A stretch of DNA of 64,000 bases from Prostheceraeus crozeri (GCA_907163375.1 CAJQUW010005239.1:248001-312000), one strand, 5' to 3'. Counted from the stretch's first letter, positions 22,821 through 35,011 are shown. The notes: generated by a model from the sequence alone, not told the origin. A program made the numbers and translations.

Positions 22821-24662
22821 GGTTTTCCCGATCAAATATAACACCCTGTCAAACCAAATGTAACACTAGACAATCACTTTGTAGCATGTCAGACCAAATG
22901 TAGATTCAATGCAGCGCATCGATTGCAAATCTAATTGTTGGTAGATCAAATATAATCTGTCAGATCAAGTGTTGAATTCTATTCATTCTCCATCGTTCTA
23001 TTGTGCACCATAGGTAGAACAAATATCAAACTAGTCTCTTTATAAGTGGCAGATACAGACCAAATATATGTTGTTATCATCGGATGCTATCAATGATGCG
23101 ATATCAAAGAATTTCCGTCATTGACAAGCAGCGCTTGGTAGACGCTCATAGTCATGGCGAGGATTATGTTGCACTCGCCCGCCAACTTGGGATCAAGAGG
23201 TCCACAGCGTACGCCATCATTGGAAGAGCCAATGACAATTAAGGCATCGTCGCCTTTCCTCGAGGTGGAGCTCGTCCGCAACGGACTCGTGTGACACCTG
23301 CTCTGAGGGAGGCCGCAGTAGCCATTGTGGAGCAACATCCAGACTTCACTCTGGATCAGATAAACTCTGAATTACGCGTAGCTCTTCCGACACACGCGCC
23401 GATCGGAAGATCAACGCTTTCGAACATGCTGTATGAGGAGCTAATCGTAATGAAGAAATTAAAGGATGCGCCTGGTCAACGAAATTCGGAGGTGGCAAAG
23501 CAAAGACGTAAAGAATTTGCAGAATGGATCATGCAGCTGATGAACAAAGAGCTCATCTTCATAGATGAAGCCGGCATCAATCTGTGGACGAGGAGAACCA
23601 GAGGACGCGCACGGGTAGGCGAGCGAGCTGTACGAGTAGTTGGTGGTACAAGAGGACGGAATTTCACTATGACACTTGCTGTTAGTGCTACTAACGGTCT
23701 AATTCACCATGATCTGATCAGTGGAGGAATGAATGGCGAACGGTTCAAAGAATTTCAGCGAGAAGTGGTAGAGCATTTTCCCGACGATGGAGTGGAGAAA
23801 GTCCTTATTTTCGACAACGCGCCTGCTCATCGAAGTGCTGGTGATGTCAGTCTTCCGCAGACAGTCACACTCGAGTGGCTTCCACCGTACTCACCCATGT
23901 TGAATATTGTGGAGAACTGCTTCTCTCAGTGGAAGGCCTCCGTAAAGCGAGGTTTAGTGGAAGTAACAGATCAGCTTCATGATCAAGCTCCTCAGGAGAG
24001 AGAAGCCACTTTATGTCAACTTGCGGAGCAGAGTGTGTCGGTCATCACCCCAGAGGAATGTGGCAGCTACTTTAGACATTTGCAGCGGTATTTGCCAGCG
24101 TGTTTATTAAAGCAGAACATTTTGATGTAAATTTGATTTGATAATTTATGCACATGGATTATCAAGTTGTTCTCACATTCAAATATTTTTCGGCTTCAGA
24201 TATTGACCTAAGAAAAGTGGGGTACTCAAAAATTCCTGATCATTCATGTATGTTATCAATTCTTATTCTATTCTTAGGCATGAGTAAATTAATCGTTTTC
24301 ACATCTTGTATGTTGCGGACATTCACCAGTATGACATTCAATTAATGGTTGATGTTCAAATGTGAAGTTAATTGCATTATTCGTAGCATATCAATTCAAT
24401 AAGATCTGTATGACACTATATGATTCTTTTATTATATTTGATCTGTCATTGTTAAATTTGCTTTTGACTAATCATCATTATTACATTTGATAACAGCCTT
24501 ATGCTACATTTGATTTGACAGGTTATATTTGATAACTGCCCTAATGTTACATTTGATTTGACAGGTTATATTTGATAACTGCCCTAATGTTGACGTGTTA
24601 CATTTGCTTTTATCTATATTACATTTGGTCAAAACAAGTGTTATATTTGATCGGGGAAAACC
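22821..24662 (+). mobile_element. IS630/Tc1-mariner-type transposon, nearly complete
   Basis: The terminal inverted repeats GGTTTTCCCGATCAAATATA and (right end) TATATTTGATCGGGGAAAACC are flanked by TA at 22819-22820 and 24663-24664, the target duplication of this superfamily. Subterminal TTACATTTGAT/ATCAAATGTAA-like motifs recur many times on both sides (22850-22990; 24475-24650). On the right side two exact copies of a unit of about 49 bp containing them lie in tandem (24500-24600). The 1842-bp element carries one transposase gene (23093-24130). It sits in the middle of the spacer of the large inverted duplication. Confidence 0.92.
23093..24130 (+). pseudogene. IS630/Tc1-like DDE transposase with one premature stop
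   Basis: The frame from the ATG at 23093 runs 345 sense codons to the TAA at 24130, broken only by TAA at 23240-23242 (codon 50). Before the stop is an HTH domain (VALARQLGIKRSTAYAII). After it come a second HTH-like part (FTLDQINSEL, GRSTLSNML) and the DDE_3 catalytic domain. The first Asp is in ELIFIDEAGINL, the second in VLIFDNAPAHRS, and the Glu in YSPMLNIVENCFSQWK. I count 32 residues between the second Asp and the Glu, shorter than the 34 typical of Tc1. A product starting at Met 23291 (279 residues) would lack the first DNA-binding helix bundle, so mobility is doubtful. The gene is otherwise intact, so the element is young. Confidence 0.9.
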
Positions 24663-24665
24663 TAA

Positions 24666-24864
24666 AAAAACGCAAAAGTTAAGAATATACTCGCTTTCAA
24701 GATTTATTTTTTCTAACAATCAAAAATGAAAACCAGTGTAAAACTAATCGAAATAAGTCTATATATTCTTATAGAAAAAAGCGCAAAATTTAAGAATGTG
24801 ATCGTCTTTAAGATTAATTTTTTTCTAGCAATCAAAATGAAAACCAATGGAAGACTAATTAAAG
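24666..24864. repeat. Diverged tandem duplicate of about 110 bp
   Basis: AACGCAAAAGTTAAGAATAT and what follows (24669 on) is repeated, with differences, from about 24774 (GCGCAAAATTTAAGAATGTG). Both copies contain CTAxCAATCAAAA-TGAAAACCA. The first copy abuts the right end of the transposon. Confidence 0.7.
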
Positions 24865-26311
24865 GACAATGTTTGATGCGATGCAAAGAAATGTCATGTG
24901 CTTGCACCTAGCATTATTCAACAAAATTAGGGAGTTTCTTTATAGCGATATTATCAACCAATATGCCTACAAAAATGCTGTCAAAACAATTTAGAATTAG
25001 CAATCTCGCCGTACTTATGGGTTGTCTCCCCCAGCACGCTTTCGAAATTGTCTAAAATCCGTAAAAGTGAATCAATCGTCACTAAACTTCAGATAGTACA
25101 CATATTTTAGCGTATTTTCTATACCCACATTTGTTGGAATGATATAATAACATGATGTACATTTCTTTCTGATTATGGTTTGTGCTCTGATTCCACGAAG
25201 CAGTAATTGCTGAGAAATGCAGATTTTCAATGGTTTTGAAATTCCTATGCGTAAAATCTATCAGAATCCGTTTTGTTACTATGTCAAGATTTCCAATAAT
25301 CTAGTGACTACCTCACTAAATTTGTTAAAATAAAGCTTTACTATGTGGGAACTATATTTTGATCAATATTGCAAGTGGAAAGTTCGCATTGTTGCAAAAC
25401 TGTAGTATCCTTGTACAGGGGCCTCTTGCTTGGTCCCAATAAGTTTGCAGTTCTGCTGCTATGCATTTTGAATTTGCATTCCAACTCAACGGCTAAGCTT
25501 ATATATTTCTGAAATCTGATTGCAGATTCGTAGGCTACTCGACAAGCTTAGACAAAGCAACACTGATTTAGATAGGAAGCACACTGAAACAAACAAGAAA
25601 AAATCATTTTAAATGGGGAGTTAGGCCAAAGTTATTGAGGAACAACTTAATTAGTCAGGGAGTAACTTAAGACTGCGCCGGTCCACGAGATGTTCATCAT
25701 ACTTCGGCTGAGGAACCCGTAAATAGTAAAAGAGTTAAAAGCGATGCGAATTTTCAGTGATCCGATTCGACTCAAAATTTGCTGATTTGCAAATGCCTTG
25801 CCTAAATGCATGCCTATTCATATTCTGTATGCAGCCTATGTATATAGCCTACATGGCCATATACGTGCGTTGTGCGTGCTACACGTATGGACGCATAATG
25901 CACAGCACATCTATGAGTTGCGTGCATTCAGCGTTCTTCGCAGAAAATGCATGTAGGCATATGTATTTTGTGCTAAAATAAGTAGACACTATACACAAAA
26001 GAAAAACTAGTCAAGCCGGTACAGAGGTCTGTGCAGAGGTCCCGGTATACCGGTGAAGGGTTCCTAGCTCTGATGTGGTTGAACCACACTTGCTGCGAAT
26101 CGAGCTTGAGACGATCCAAGATGGAAATTCCCTCGATTTACTCGCGGAACATTTCCTTGCCTTCACTTGCGATAATGTATAGTTCAACATTTTGGGAAAC
26201 ATCATTCTTAATTAATGGATTTACGTGAAGCTAATCGCAAATGAGATACTTGTGCAATTATGAATAAAGACGGAATTGTGAAATTAAATTGCGAAGCTTC
26301 TTGAGTGCTAA
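24865..26311. other. Anonymous sequence with one degenerate coding-like patch
   Basis: No gene is recognised. On the minus strand 26215-26000 gives a protein-like translation with a single stop (VSQNVELYIIASEGKEMF, then ILDRLKLDSQQVWFNHI), possibly an old element ORF. 25850-25930 is locally self-complementary. Confidence 0.35.
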
Positions 26312-27246
26312 TAGACCCCTGCGCCGCCGCCGCCGGTCACTTTTCGGCGTCGCGCCGGCGGAGACATTTTTCGTTTTATTTTATGGAGTAACTGTCTCCA
26401 CTGCCTTTCTAACTGGAACTTAGGAACGTATCGTTTGTTCCTGAGGAAATAATTCAGCTTTAATAATAAAATTGTCATTAAAAACTGTTTGTGCTCAGTT
26501 TTATGCAGGGGTGTCGTATTTCTGTTAAAAAAATCACAATTGTTGCCTGCTACCTCTGTCCCTTTGAAAGAGTATGGAGTGTTGGTGGATTACTTGTTAG
26601 TGCAGAACGATCTTCTATTAGACCAGACCGCATCAACAAAATAATTTTTATTCATTACATTTATAACCTCTGTAAAGACAATATTCAATAGAGTAAATTA
26701 AACTTGTATTTCTTCAATTTCAACCACGATAATGATTCGTAGGCTTTACATGTAGAATATAGATAACTGATATATTTTCTTAATTCATTCTCGCTTTCAT
26801 ACAATATGAACGAAGTCCTATGCCACTAATATTTTAGTGGTGTTTGTGCTTACAACCTAAAGTATACAGAAAAAAGCTTACAAAAAGCTTACAAAAAGCA
26901 TGCAAAAAAGCTTACAACCTAAAAAATATTTTTAGCTTTTATTTTAGTTATGTTTCATACATAGGCTAACTTTGTATATGTAGGTCCGTGAATTGTGCCG
27001 ACTGGGTAGGCTACATGCATCACAACATTTTCAGATGGTGAATATTTACCGAATTCTTATGCATTAATTTTAATCAGTTATGAAATTTAGACTATCCGTT
27101 TTTTTCGATTAAGCGAATGATAAAGAAGAATAGGCCTATACTTAGATACAAAGGAGAGATCCAACTTCTATTCTCATGAGCTCAACAGATGTGCGCCGAT
27201 AAACGCCGCCGCCGATGAAAATATATCGGGCGGCGCAAGGGGTCTA
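26312..27246 (+). mobile_element. Deleted hAT element with GCCGCC-rich ends
   Basis: The left end TAGACCCCTGCGCCGCC (26312) and the right end, reading inward TAGACCCCTTGCGCCGCC (27246), match with one indel. Both continue into CGGCGGCG-rich sequence, far more GC-rich than the surroundings. At 26491-26691 (plus) the translation has the hAT dimerisation signature: CPFERVWSVGGLLVSAERSS followed by RPDRINKIIFIHYIYNL. The rest of the transposase is deleted. The flanking 8-mers do not match, so the target duplication has decayed. Confidence 0.82.
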
Positions 27247-27786
27247 CTATATAATGCATTGCATCTATAGACATTCACTTTCTTGCGTCGATTATACGGA
27301 ACGAACGCGACACTCTTAACTTTTTTCTACGTGGTTATCCTACTTGAGAGTCAATCGCAAAACCGAAATGTGGCAGCATTCAAGAAGTGCTTGATTTTTA
27401 TACAGAGAATCTGATAACTTCCAAAATCTGCAAAAATTTGCATATCTCACATTTGGTGCTGGATCACGACTCGAATTCATTTAATAAAATCAAAACTGCA
27501 TGCACATTGTCGATTTAATTAATACTGATTTGCTACTCTAGTTAACATATTCTATGAAGGTTGCTATTAGAATACTGTGCAGCAACTGGTAATTGTGTGT
27601 CACTTTCTGACACTTTCTGAATAATTCACGCAAAACTGGTATAGACCTACTTATAATCTTGAATTCGAGACTTCGGTATTTGGAAAATATTGAACTCGAG
27701 ACTGAGAGGCGAGATATAGTTTGAATAGACTATTACAATGACAGCTAGCTCATGAAATTGAGCTATATTGAGCTATTGAGCTCATG
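27247..27786. other. Spacer sequence next to the right arm
   Basis: Nothing is recognisable apart from a short GAGCTATTGAGCTCATGA repeat cluster at 27745-27786, right beside the inner boundary of the right arm. Confidence 0.4.
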
Positions 27787-30700
27787 ACATCATTCAACGA
27801 TCCGAAGGCCGTATTTTACTCCGGAGATGTGGAATGGGAGTCCTTGAAGAAAGTCACCAACTGCGTGTTGCAACTTTCATGACTTCTTTTCTATCTTCGG
27901 TATATACCTTTTGCTCTTTAAAATTGTAGTAGCCCATTTTCTATCATTATTGAGCATTGATTCTGACTTGCCACTTAGAAATTATTGTAGCGAAAGTTTG
28001 ACTAGATGCTCGTTTAATGCTCACGTATTTGACTCACAAATTTACATTTGCTTGAATCATTTGGTTGCATTAGCAGATAAGTGTTCTTTATCTATACTGA
28101 TTCGTAAGTTTTTGTCGTCTGCCGCCAGCTTACACGTACAGTTTACATAGGTTCTTCTCATTCCACTCTTAATTCTTTAATGATTCATGAGACATGACAC
28201 TTTTTTTCCTTTTTCCATAAAACTGCCATAACTAGGGTGACCAACTATCATATATTTCATATGACAGTCATATATTTTCATCATCAAATAAATGACATAT
28301 ATATGTCATACTTTTTTCTAAAATGTCATATATTTTCATTATTCATCGTGTGTCATATTTTTTTTCTCAATGATGATGATAAACAGACTAATGAATTTGT
28401 CCATTTGTATTGTTTAGCTTCTCAGACAGGTTAAGATCAAAGTCAACCATTTTATTCAGAATTCCCTATTTCCAAGAAATTCACCTATTGTTCACGGGAA
28501 TCTCTTATCTCACTAACGGTGCTGTAGGCTACCGTTAAGCAATGCCTACTGCCAGCTTTTCGCTGCTCATGCCTACATCACTGTATTAAGATGGCAAAAT
28601 GAATTGTGCATGTCTACACTACGCATAGACTACGCACATGAAGTCATCCGATAATGACATAAATGCAAGTCATTCCTCATCAGTGGTGGCGCTTGCCCGG
28701 CTCTCAGAAAAAAAAGTTCAAAGATTATCGTCAATCTATTTTACTTGTCCAAATAAATCAACAGCGGTTGAGAACAAAAAGAAATTAACTCTGAACTCTT
28801 TTTCCTTTTTCCATAAAACTGCCATAACGTAGTTTACCGTAAACGCAATTCTATCTCGAAATGTTTCTTTTTTCTAGTATGACGACATTGTCTTTATTTC
28901 TTTGCTTTTATAACAAATCGGTTATTGATCAGCTTTTGCTTTTCAAACTTCATCTTTTACTCACTTTGGATTTTTGGTTCACTTAACCTAGTTATTGACC
29001 ATGTCTATCCTACTTCATTTTGCTTCAGGATTATTTAAGGGTACACGTTTTGCATTACTGCTCCCTTAAAGAAGACACATTTGTATTAAAATTCAACAAC
29101 TATACATGTAGACTAAAGGAAATGTTGGGATGAAATATTAATACGAGTATGTACTTAATTCTGCACAACACTCGAGCATTGCATAGTACGCTACTTTGAA
29201 ATTTCGATGTTTCTTATATTTTCCTTTTACCGTTCACTGTTATAACACTAAGCAACCAGTCTACATCAAGTAAAGTCAAACCTGACCTTGCATTATATCA
29301 TGTATACATGCTATGCGAAGCATTCTCATGAAATATACACACACTCATTTCAAAAGAACTATACTTAAATTCCTCACTGTAGACAATCGTGATTAAGTAC
29401 AACATGTTTCACAAAAGCAAGCGTGAATATTTATCAATATACGAGTATCTATTGACATTTTAACTGTTAGTTTAAGTCCTGAAGGACCTTAATGTTCCCA
29501 CAATGTTTTTGGTCAGTGCTTTTCCTGAAGACTCGATTTTTACTGCAGATAATTCTAAGTGCATGTATTTGGCTGTTTTGATAGATTGTGTACGAGTTTC
29601 ATGTTCCATTTCTGAGAATATAATCCTGGGCTGTCCTGTAAGTTGGTATTTGGGCTTCCCAATGTGAGTTTATCATTCGGTTGTTTGCTTATAGTGGTGC
29701 CATTTTCAAATAATAGGAAGTTCATCAACATACAAAGACAGGATACGTTGAACATAAATTAAAAATATTCATATGTTGTTACACTGCCAGTATTTCAAAA
29801 TGGTCACTCTATCACAAAAAAGTCACCTGTCAAAAATTCTGATGTAGGTCTTCACCATATGTTTGTGGACTACCATTGTGTATTATAGCCATCGTTTATT
29901 GCTCAGTGGATCAAGCCATGTTCATATGTGTGAATACTCCCGTTTAATATTCGTTAATTGATAGAATTTAGCAATCATTGATAATTCTATCTCCATTAAT
30001 GCCGATAAATAAGTAAAATGTCAAAGCGAGTTTGGCCTTCATGCATCTCAAGTCTAGAATTGTTTCGCAATAGAAATCGGACTATATAGGCCTACACGTA
30101 GTGAAGGAAAAAGTTCTGACTCAATCTAATCTAATATTATGAATAAAGACTTCGACGAAAATCATCCTGATATTCTTGACCACTCATGTCATCGAATTAT
30201 TGCACAAGAATTGAGAGGATGTTGACCCATTTGTGTATGATGATGAAATGTAGTACAATGAACCATTTATTGAGGCACACTTAAGTGTGCAGTCAAGGAT
30301 GCCTATCAGATGAAAGTGAAAGTTCTGACAAGTCGTGGACAAGTGAAAATCTGAGCTTTCATTATAACTATGACTGCAATGCGAATAGATGGGTTGCAGT
30401 TGAATGATTTGGTGTGAGAAATCTTTATCACACTGTTCATGTATCCGACGAAAATCATTCAACAGTTTCATGTGTATTGCCTTGTGGCTTGGACCCAACA
30501 GGTCTTCTATATCGTAATTAGTTTAAAATCTAGGTTAATAATGATTAATCGCATTGATCACACAAGCTTAATTATATCACAAATAATTTTATCAGCTAAG
30601 AGCAAATATTTGTAAGTCTCCATTCGGCTCTGCAGCAAAGGAGACTTGCAGAATTCTTCCACTTCAGACGTCCTTGACACTCCCTGGATCTATCATTATA

Positions 30701-32395
30701 AGTCATTCAAAATTATTGAACGTACACGTGTTACTAATGTGAAAATGATCAGCATTGATATTTCATGCATTTTAAGTGGTGAGATAAGTAGGCTGCGTGA
30801 TATTTGTAATTCAACATCGAAGTTGATTGTGTGATATGATGTCAGCTCCGATTGTTTCTAGTGAATGTCAAAAATCTTCAGAATCCCCACAGAATCCCCA
30901 TAGAAGCCCTATGGGAGCGGTGGGGGTGACCTCAATCCCCATCCCCACAGAATCCCCATACCCACGGAAACCCTGCTAATTTTCGGCCATGCTCTCTGTA
31001 GAAACTGCGTTCTGGTTGCCGAATGTATGCCATTATTGTCTTTTGGTAGACGCTGTTGATGGCCGATGAAACCTGAATAGAATCTATAACTGAATCATGG
31101 AAAACATGATGCACCATGGATATTGAACAACGTGCAGTCGATTGTGCCACAAGCAACACGTTGTGCAAATGTCAAGTTCCGCTGCTGGTGATAGAACTTT
31201 GTTTAGAATCATGCAAAATAGGCGGCGTTGGGGACAGCAATAATGACTCTTGTTGTTTGTGTTATGCAATTTGCAGCGAGAATAGATAATGGTTGGGACG
31301 TCAAGGTAATTTTCTATTTCATCATAATGTCTAGTGGTCGTTCACACAGAGATAAATTGCTTTGTCTGTATTTCTGGGTATATAGATGTATTTCCTAAAT
31401 GCTGATGGTCACGTCTAGAGCTAGTCTCGAGGGGCAAGAAAATAAATTTTCCATTGAACTTAATGCAAATTCAAGCCTGAATTCTGACAGACCAGAACAT
31501 TGACACCACGTTAGACGCACACAGTCTGTAAATTTAGATCGTGAAGAATCGCGCGGTGTGTATAGTATTTCCATTTGACGAATTTATCACAAAGAAAATT
31601 TGAGTTAAAGATATACTTGACTTTTCGCTTGACAGGCATGCCTGCAATCTGATCGTAGAAGTTCGTAGGTTCTTTAATAAGAGCAAGAGAGTTGCTTCTG
31701 CATTGCGCGCTCTTGACCAATCATACAAGCCACAGAAAGACGAATATCTATGTCAATATCTATCACTTGTTACCATTGCTTACAATGGCTGGAATAGGAT
31801 TGTGTCCGCTCTAGAAATTGTGTCCACATACGCAAATGAATCTATCTCTGTGGTCGTTCGTCTGTGCAATCGATCGATTACCGGTGGCTGCTTTTTAATG
31901 TTTGATCATCATTCATGGCCTGCGGTGTGATCCTTTTCAGTTTCTTCGATGCTACCGACTATGTCGGCAGTGTACCTGTATATATTTTGTTTTTCTATTA
32001 TCATTGCCATGAATAGTGTGATCTGTCCTGCAATAAACCGACGAGGTCGCTCTTTGAATCACAATAACCTAGCAGAAATTCGTGCCTTATTGAACGAAAT
32101 AGACGATCTTGTTGCAGTTGAAGAAGCTCCAGAAAATTACGACTATTTTGAATATGAGGACGAATCGCATCCGGGCGAATATGATAATACTCGAAGGGAA
32201 ACATATGAAGAACGAGACACTGACGACGGAGATCCTGATGAGCTATCTGTCTGGGCAATTGTTCATGATCCAACTGACTTCGAGCTGTTGCGTGATTTAA
32301 TAGAAAACGCATGTCATCGAAATAATCAAGAGAAGACCCATCGAATTAGTCGAAGCAGATGGCCAGAATTAAGAATATCAGCTCACAATCATCAA
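27787..32395. repeat. Right arm of large inverted duplication
   Basis: This is the reverse complement of 16803-21427. It starts at the base matching 21427 and ends at 32395, inside codon 149 of the duplicated secreted-protein gene. It contains a one-ended copy of the CAGGGTTTCCGTGGG element (terminus at 30961-30975) and copies of all small repeats of the left arm. Single-base differences from the left arm include an extra G in GCCGATAAATAAG near 30001 and the loss of a base near 29515. Confidence 0.95.
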
Positions 32396-32407
32396 TATAC
32401 TACATGA
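31949..32407 (+). pseudogene. Truncated inverted copy of the secreted-protein gene
   Basis: The first 149 codons match the gene at 15981-17249 residue for residue, including the signal peptide and the acidic region. The frame then runs into unrelated sequence at the duplication breakpoint and ends after three more residues (YTT, then TGA). The QA(I/V)E repeats, all three CxxGxC motifs and the polybasic tail are missing. The upstream region is duplicated with it, so it may be transcribed. If so it would give a secreted acidic fragment, or RNA complementary to the 5' part of the parent mRNA only if read from the other strand. Confidence 0.85.
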
Positions 32408-32765
32408 TATACTTAAACGAAAAGTGTCTGTTTGTACACTTTACTTCATCCTCTGTCGCTGAATGATAACTCATTTGAAAGATCATGATCTGTAGATGAT
32501 TTCTATAATAACCAGTTCAGCAAAATACCAACCTGTGTAACTTTTATGAGCAAAAATTCGAAAAAAATGGAGTCAGCACCTCAGATGTCACAATTTTACC
32601 ATTGGAAATACATAGGATTGTGTTATCCTCTCTATTTAATCTGAAAAGCAAATGATCTGATCCGGCAGACGCGAAGTTTTGCAGTAGGTTAGAGGTGTAC
32701 TATGTGAAAGTTTTATGTACTACCTCGTTCCCTGCACAACTTCACGCTAGTTCCCGGACTAGAAA
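32396..32765. repeat. Inverted copy of 21974-22324 joined to the right arm
   Basis: From about 32404 the sequence reads ATATACTTAA (as on the plus strand at 22370), then one 37-bp palindrome arm. From 32453 it continues as the reverse complement of 22287 down to 21974. Similarity stops at CGGACTA near 32763. Substitutions relative to the source are few. Confidence 0.88.
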
Positions 32766-32867
32766 GAGCAAAGAATCATTATAGAGAAATAGAGCATTGC
32801 TATTCAGAGCACTATATTCAGATTCAAGAAAAGACGCCTTGTGATTCATAAAATCATGCCGCTAAAA
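32766..32867. other. Short anonymous linker
   Basis: There is no feature here. Confidence 0.4.
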
Positions 32868-33646
32868 ATTGAATTAAAAATATGACATCTCAGCCAAGAT
32901 GCTTTCAATAGAATCTCAACTTTTATTTAGAGACTTTCAGGGACTTGCATCAGAAAGCAGCTCATGAAATTTCCCCATCATCAGCCTAATTTCTGCTTAA
33001 TCATGATGCTTGTCGCAGACATCGAACATCAAGCATTTGTTGATGTTCGATGTGTTGCTTTTTATCAAATATTTACTCCTTTTTGATATCCAACTTGTTT
33101 CACACTACTTACAAAGGGGACGTCATCTCGGTAGTGTATAAATACAGGAATAATCTCAAAAAAGTTTTGCTTTTTAGAAAAAGCTCAAATAATTTTTTGG
33201 ACAGCAGGAACGCAATCTCCGCAAAGAACTGAATCCATATGAAGTAAATGGGTCGGCATTGCTACATTCAGATTTGACAGAATCATAAAATTATTCATTC
33301 TTTCTTGGCTGAAATTTCAAGTTTCTACCTCCATTTTCCATGCGATGAAAATGGAATTAAAAAAAAAATTTCAGCCAAGAAAGCACAATAAGATGACGAC
33401 ATTTTTATGAAGACTTGCATATAATGCAGCTCATGAACTTCCATTGATAATCAGCCTAATTTACGCATAATTAAGATGCTAGTTAGCAAATGCTAATTCT
33501 TTTGATATCAACTTGCTTCATGGTACTTTTAAAGGGGCGTCTCGGGAGTAGATATATACAAGAATAATTTTTTAAAAAATAGCTTTTAAAACCGCACAAA
33601 TAATTTTTTGGAACACAGGAACGAATTCTCCGCAAAAAACTGAATC
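32868..33646. repeat. Diverged direct duplication of about 350-480 bp
   Basis: Copy 1 (about 32868-33236) and copy 2 (about 33352-33646) share an ordered series of blocks. These are TCAGCCAAGA, GACTTGCATxAxAxAGCAGCTCATGAA, ATCAGCCTAATTT, TTTTGATATC-AACTTG, AAAGGGGxCGTCTCGG, and finally AATAATTTTTTGGAxxxCAGGAACG with CTCCGCAAAxAACTGAATC. They are well diverged and differ by indels, including the hairpin at 33020-33052 that only copy 1 has. No ORF is conserved between them. Confidence 0.8.
33020..33052. repeat. Perfect 13-bp hairpin
   Basis: CATCGAACATCAA and TTGATGTTCGATG flank the loop GCATTTG, and GCA/TGC can extend the stem outward after a small bulge. It lies in copy 1 of the surrounding duplication. 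Too short for a typical pre-miRNA. Confidence 0.75.
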
Positions 33647-35011
33647 TTTTTATGAAAAACTTTCACTGTGTGCAGAAACTTGTTTGAGTCGACATTCTAC
33701 CTACATATACTTTGTAATTTCTACACATATAGTCTAGGAAATTTAAGTAAAAAAATAGCCGTAGTTGGAATAAATTGCAAGATTTGATATTAAGGTTTCA
33801 TTTAAGTCTTAAACTTCCATTAAGCACATTGGTGAAGTTTTATAGAAATTGATGCAAATTTAGTGGTTCAATTCTTACTTTTTCTACCAGGAATTTATTT
33901 AAAGCCACTTGATTTTTAACACACTTGAAATGAGCTAAACGCATTATAAATATAAATATTCAAAGAATTAAACTGTCAGCTGACTAAGCTCTTTCTATAA
34001 TTACCGTGGGTTCAATTGCTCACAAATTTTCCGAGTGAAATAATTTTCTAAAAGTTGATATAATGATATCGAAGTAATAGGGAACTGACTCCAAAAAAGT
34101 ATTAGATATCATGTCATTCATACGGAAAAGTGATGAGTGATGGATGGCTACTTTGTCGAAGTCATGATGAAAATGACACGGAAATATATTTTTAGCATTA
34201 TGCTACTATCTAAAGAAAAAGGATTTATTTTGCATGACGCCACATTGAAGCCCATTCAGAAATACTGTGCCTAGGTAATTTGAAAAATATAATATCAGTC
34301 AAACTGGAAAATGTATGATCAGTCATTATTTCTTTAATATTGCTTTTCTTGTTCTGAAGTAGTCACTAGGTAATCTTTTGTGCTTTTTCTATTGGTAATG
34401 CAAGAGTTAGGTCAGTATAAGTTGTTGCACGTCACGATGAAATGAACGAATAACATTCTTATTATCTAAAATATAATCAGTCTGAACTATTTTATGAGGC
34501 GGAGATCGAAGCTGAATGTCTTGTGAATCCACATAAAGCAAATACGTTAACAAAGTTTGAGCTCAATCGGTTTTGGGTTCTCCGTCGGGGCACTCCGAAC
34601 ATGATTACAGACATCTTGACACCGCTTTGGGACAACGCTGATGAGCGCTGTATTTACGTTTGAAGGTCGAAGAAAGTCAATAACTCATCAAAAAAACGTA
34701 CTTGACTTGATGTATTAGAATGACCACACATACAGCGTTTATGTATTCATAGCACTATTTTTTTTCCTAAGTAGGCTACTATCATTCAAGTACTATGTAT
34801 GGTCAATTTCCCGTGCCGGTACACTCATGTGTTTAGCTCAATTTGATGGGATGTCTTATATTTGGGGTTGATAGTTAACTAAAAATCTGTCGGCAGAACT
34901 GAACGGATTTAGTTTTCTGGTGATAGAATTTTGGTTCATGAATAGCCCCTTTGAAAGTGAATAAGCGGGTTTAGAATTCTAGAATGGCCTCAAACTAGAT
35001 CATTCATCGGT
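33647..35011. other. Anonymous AT-rich sequence
   Basis: I see no gene, terminal repeat or RNA. A less AT-rich patch at 34555-34670 has no readable ORF. Confidence 0.4.
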
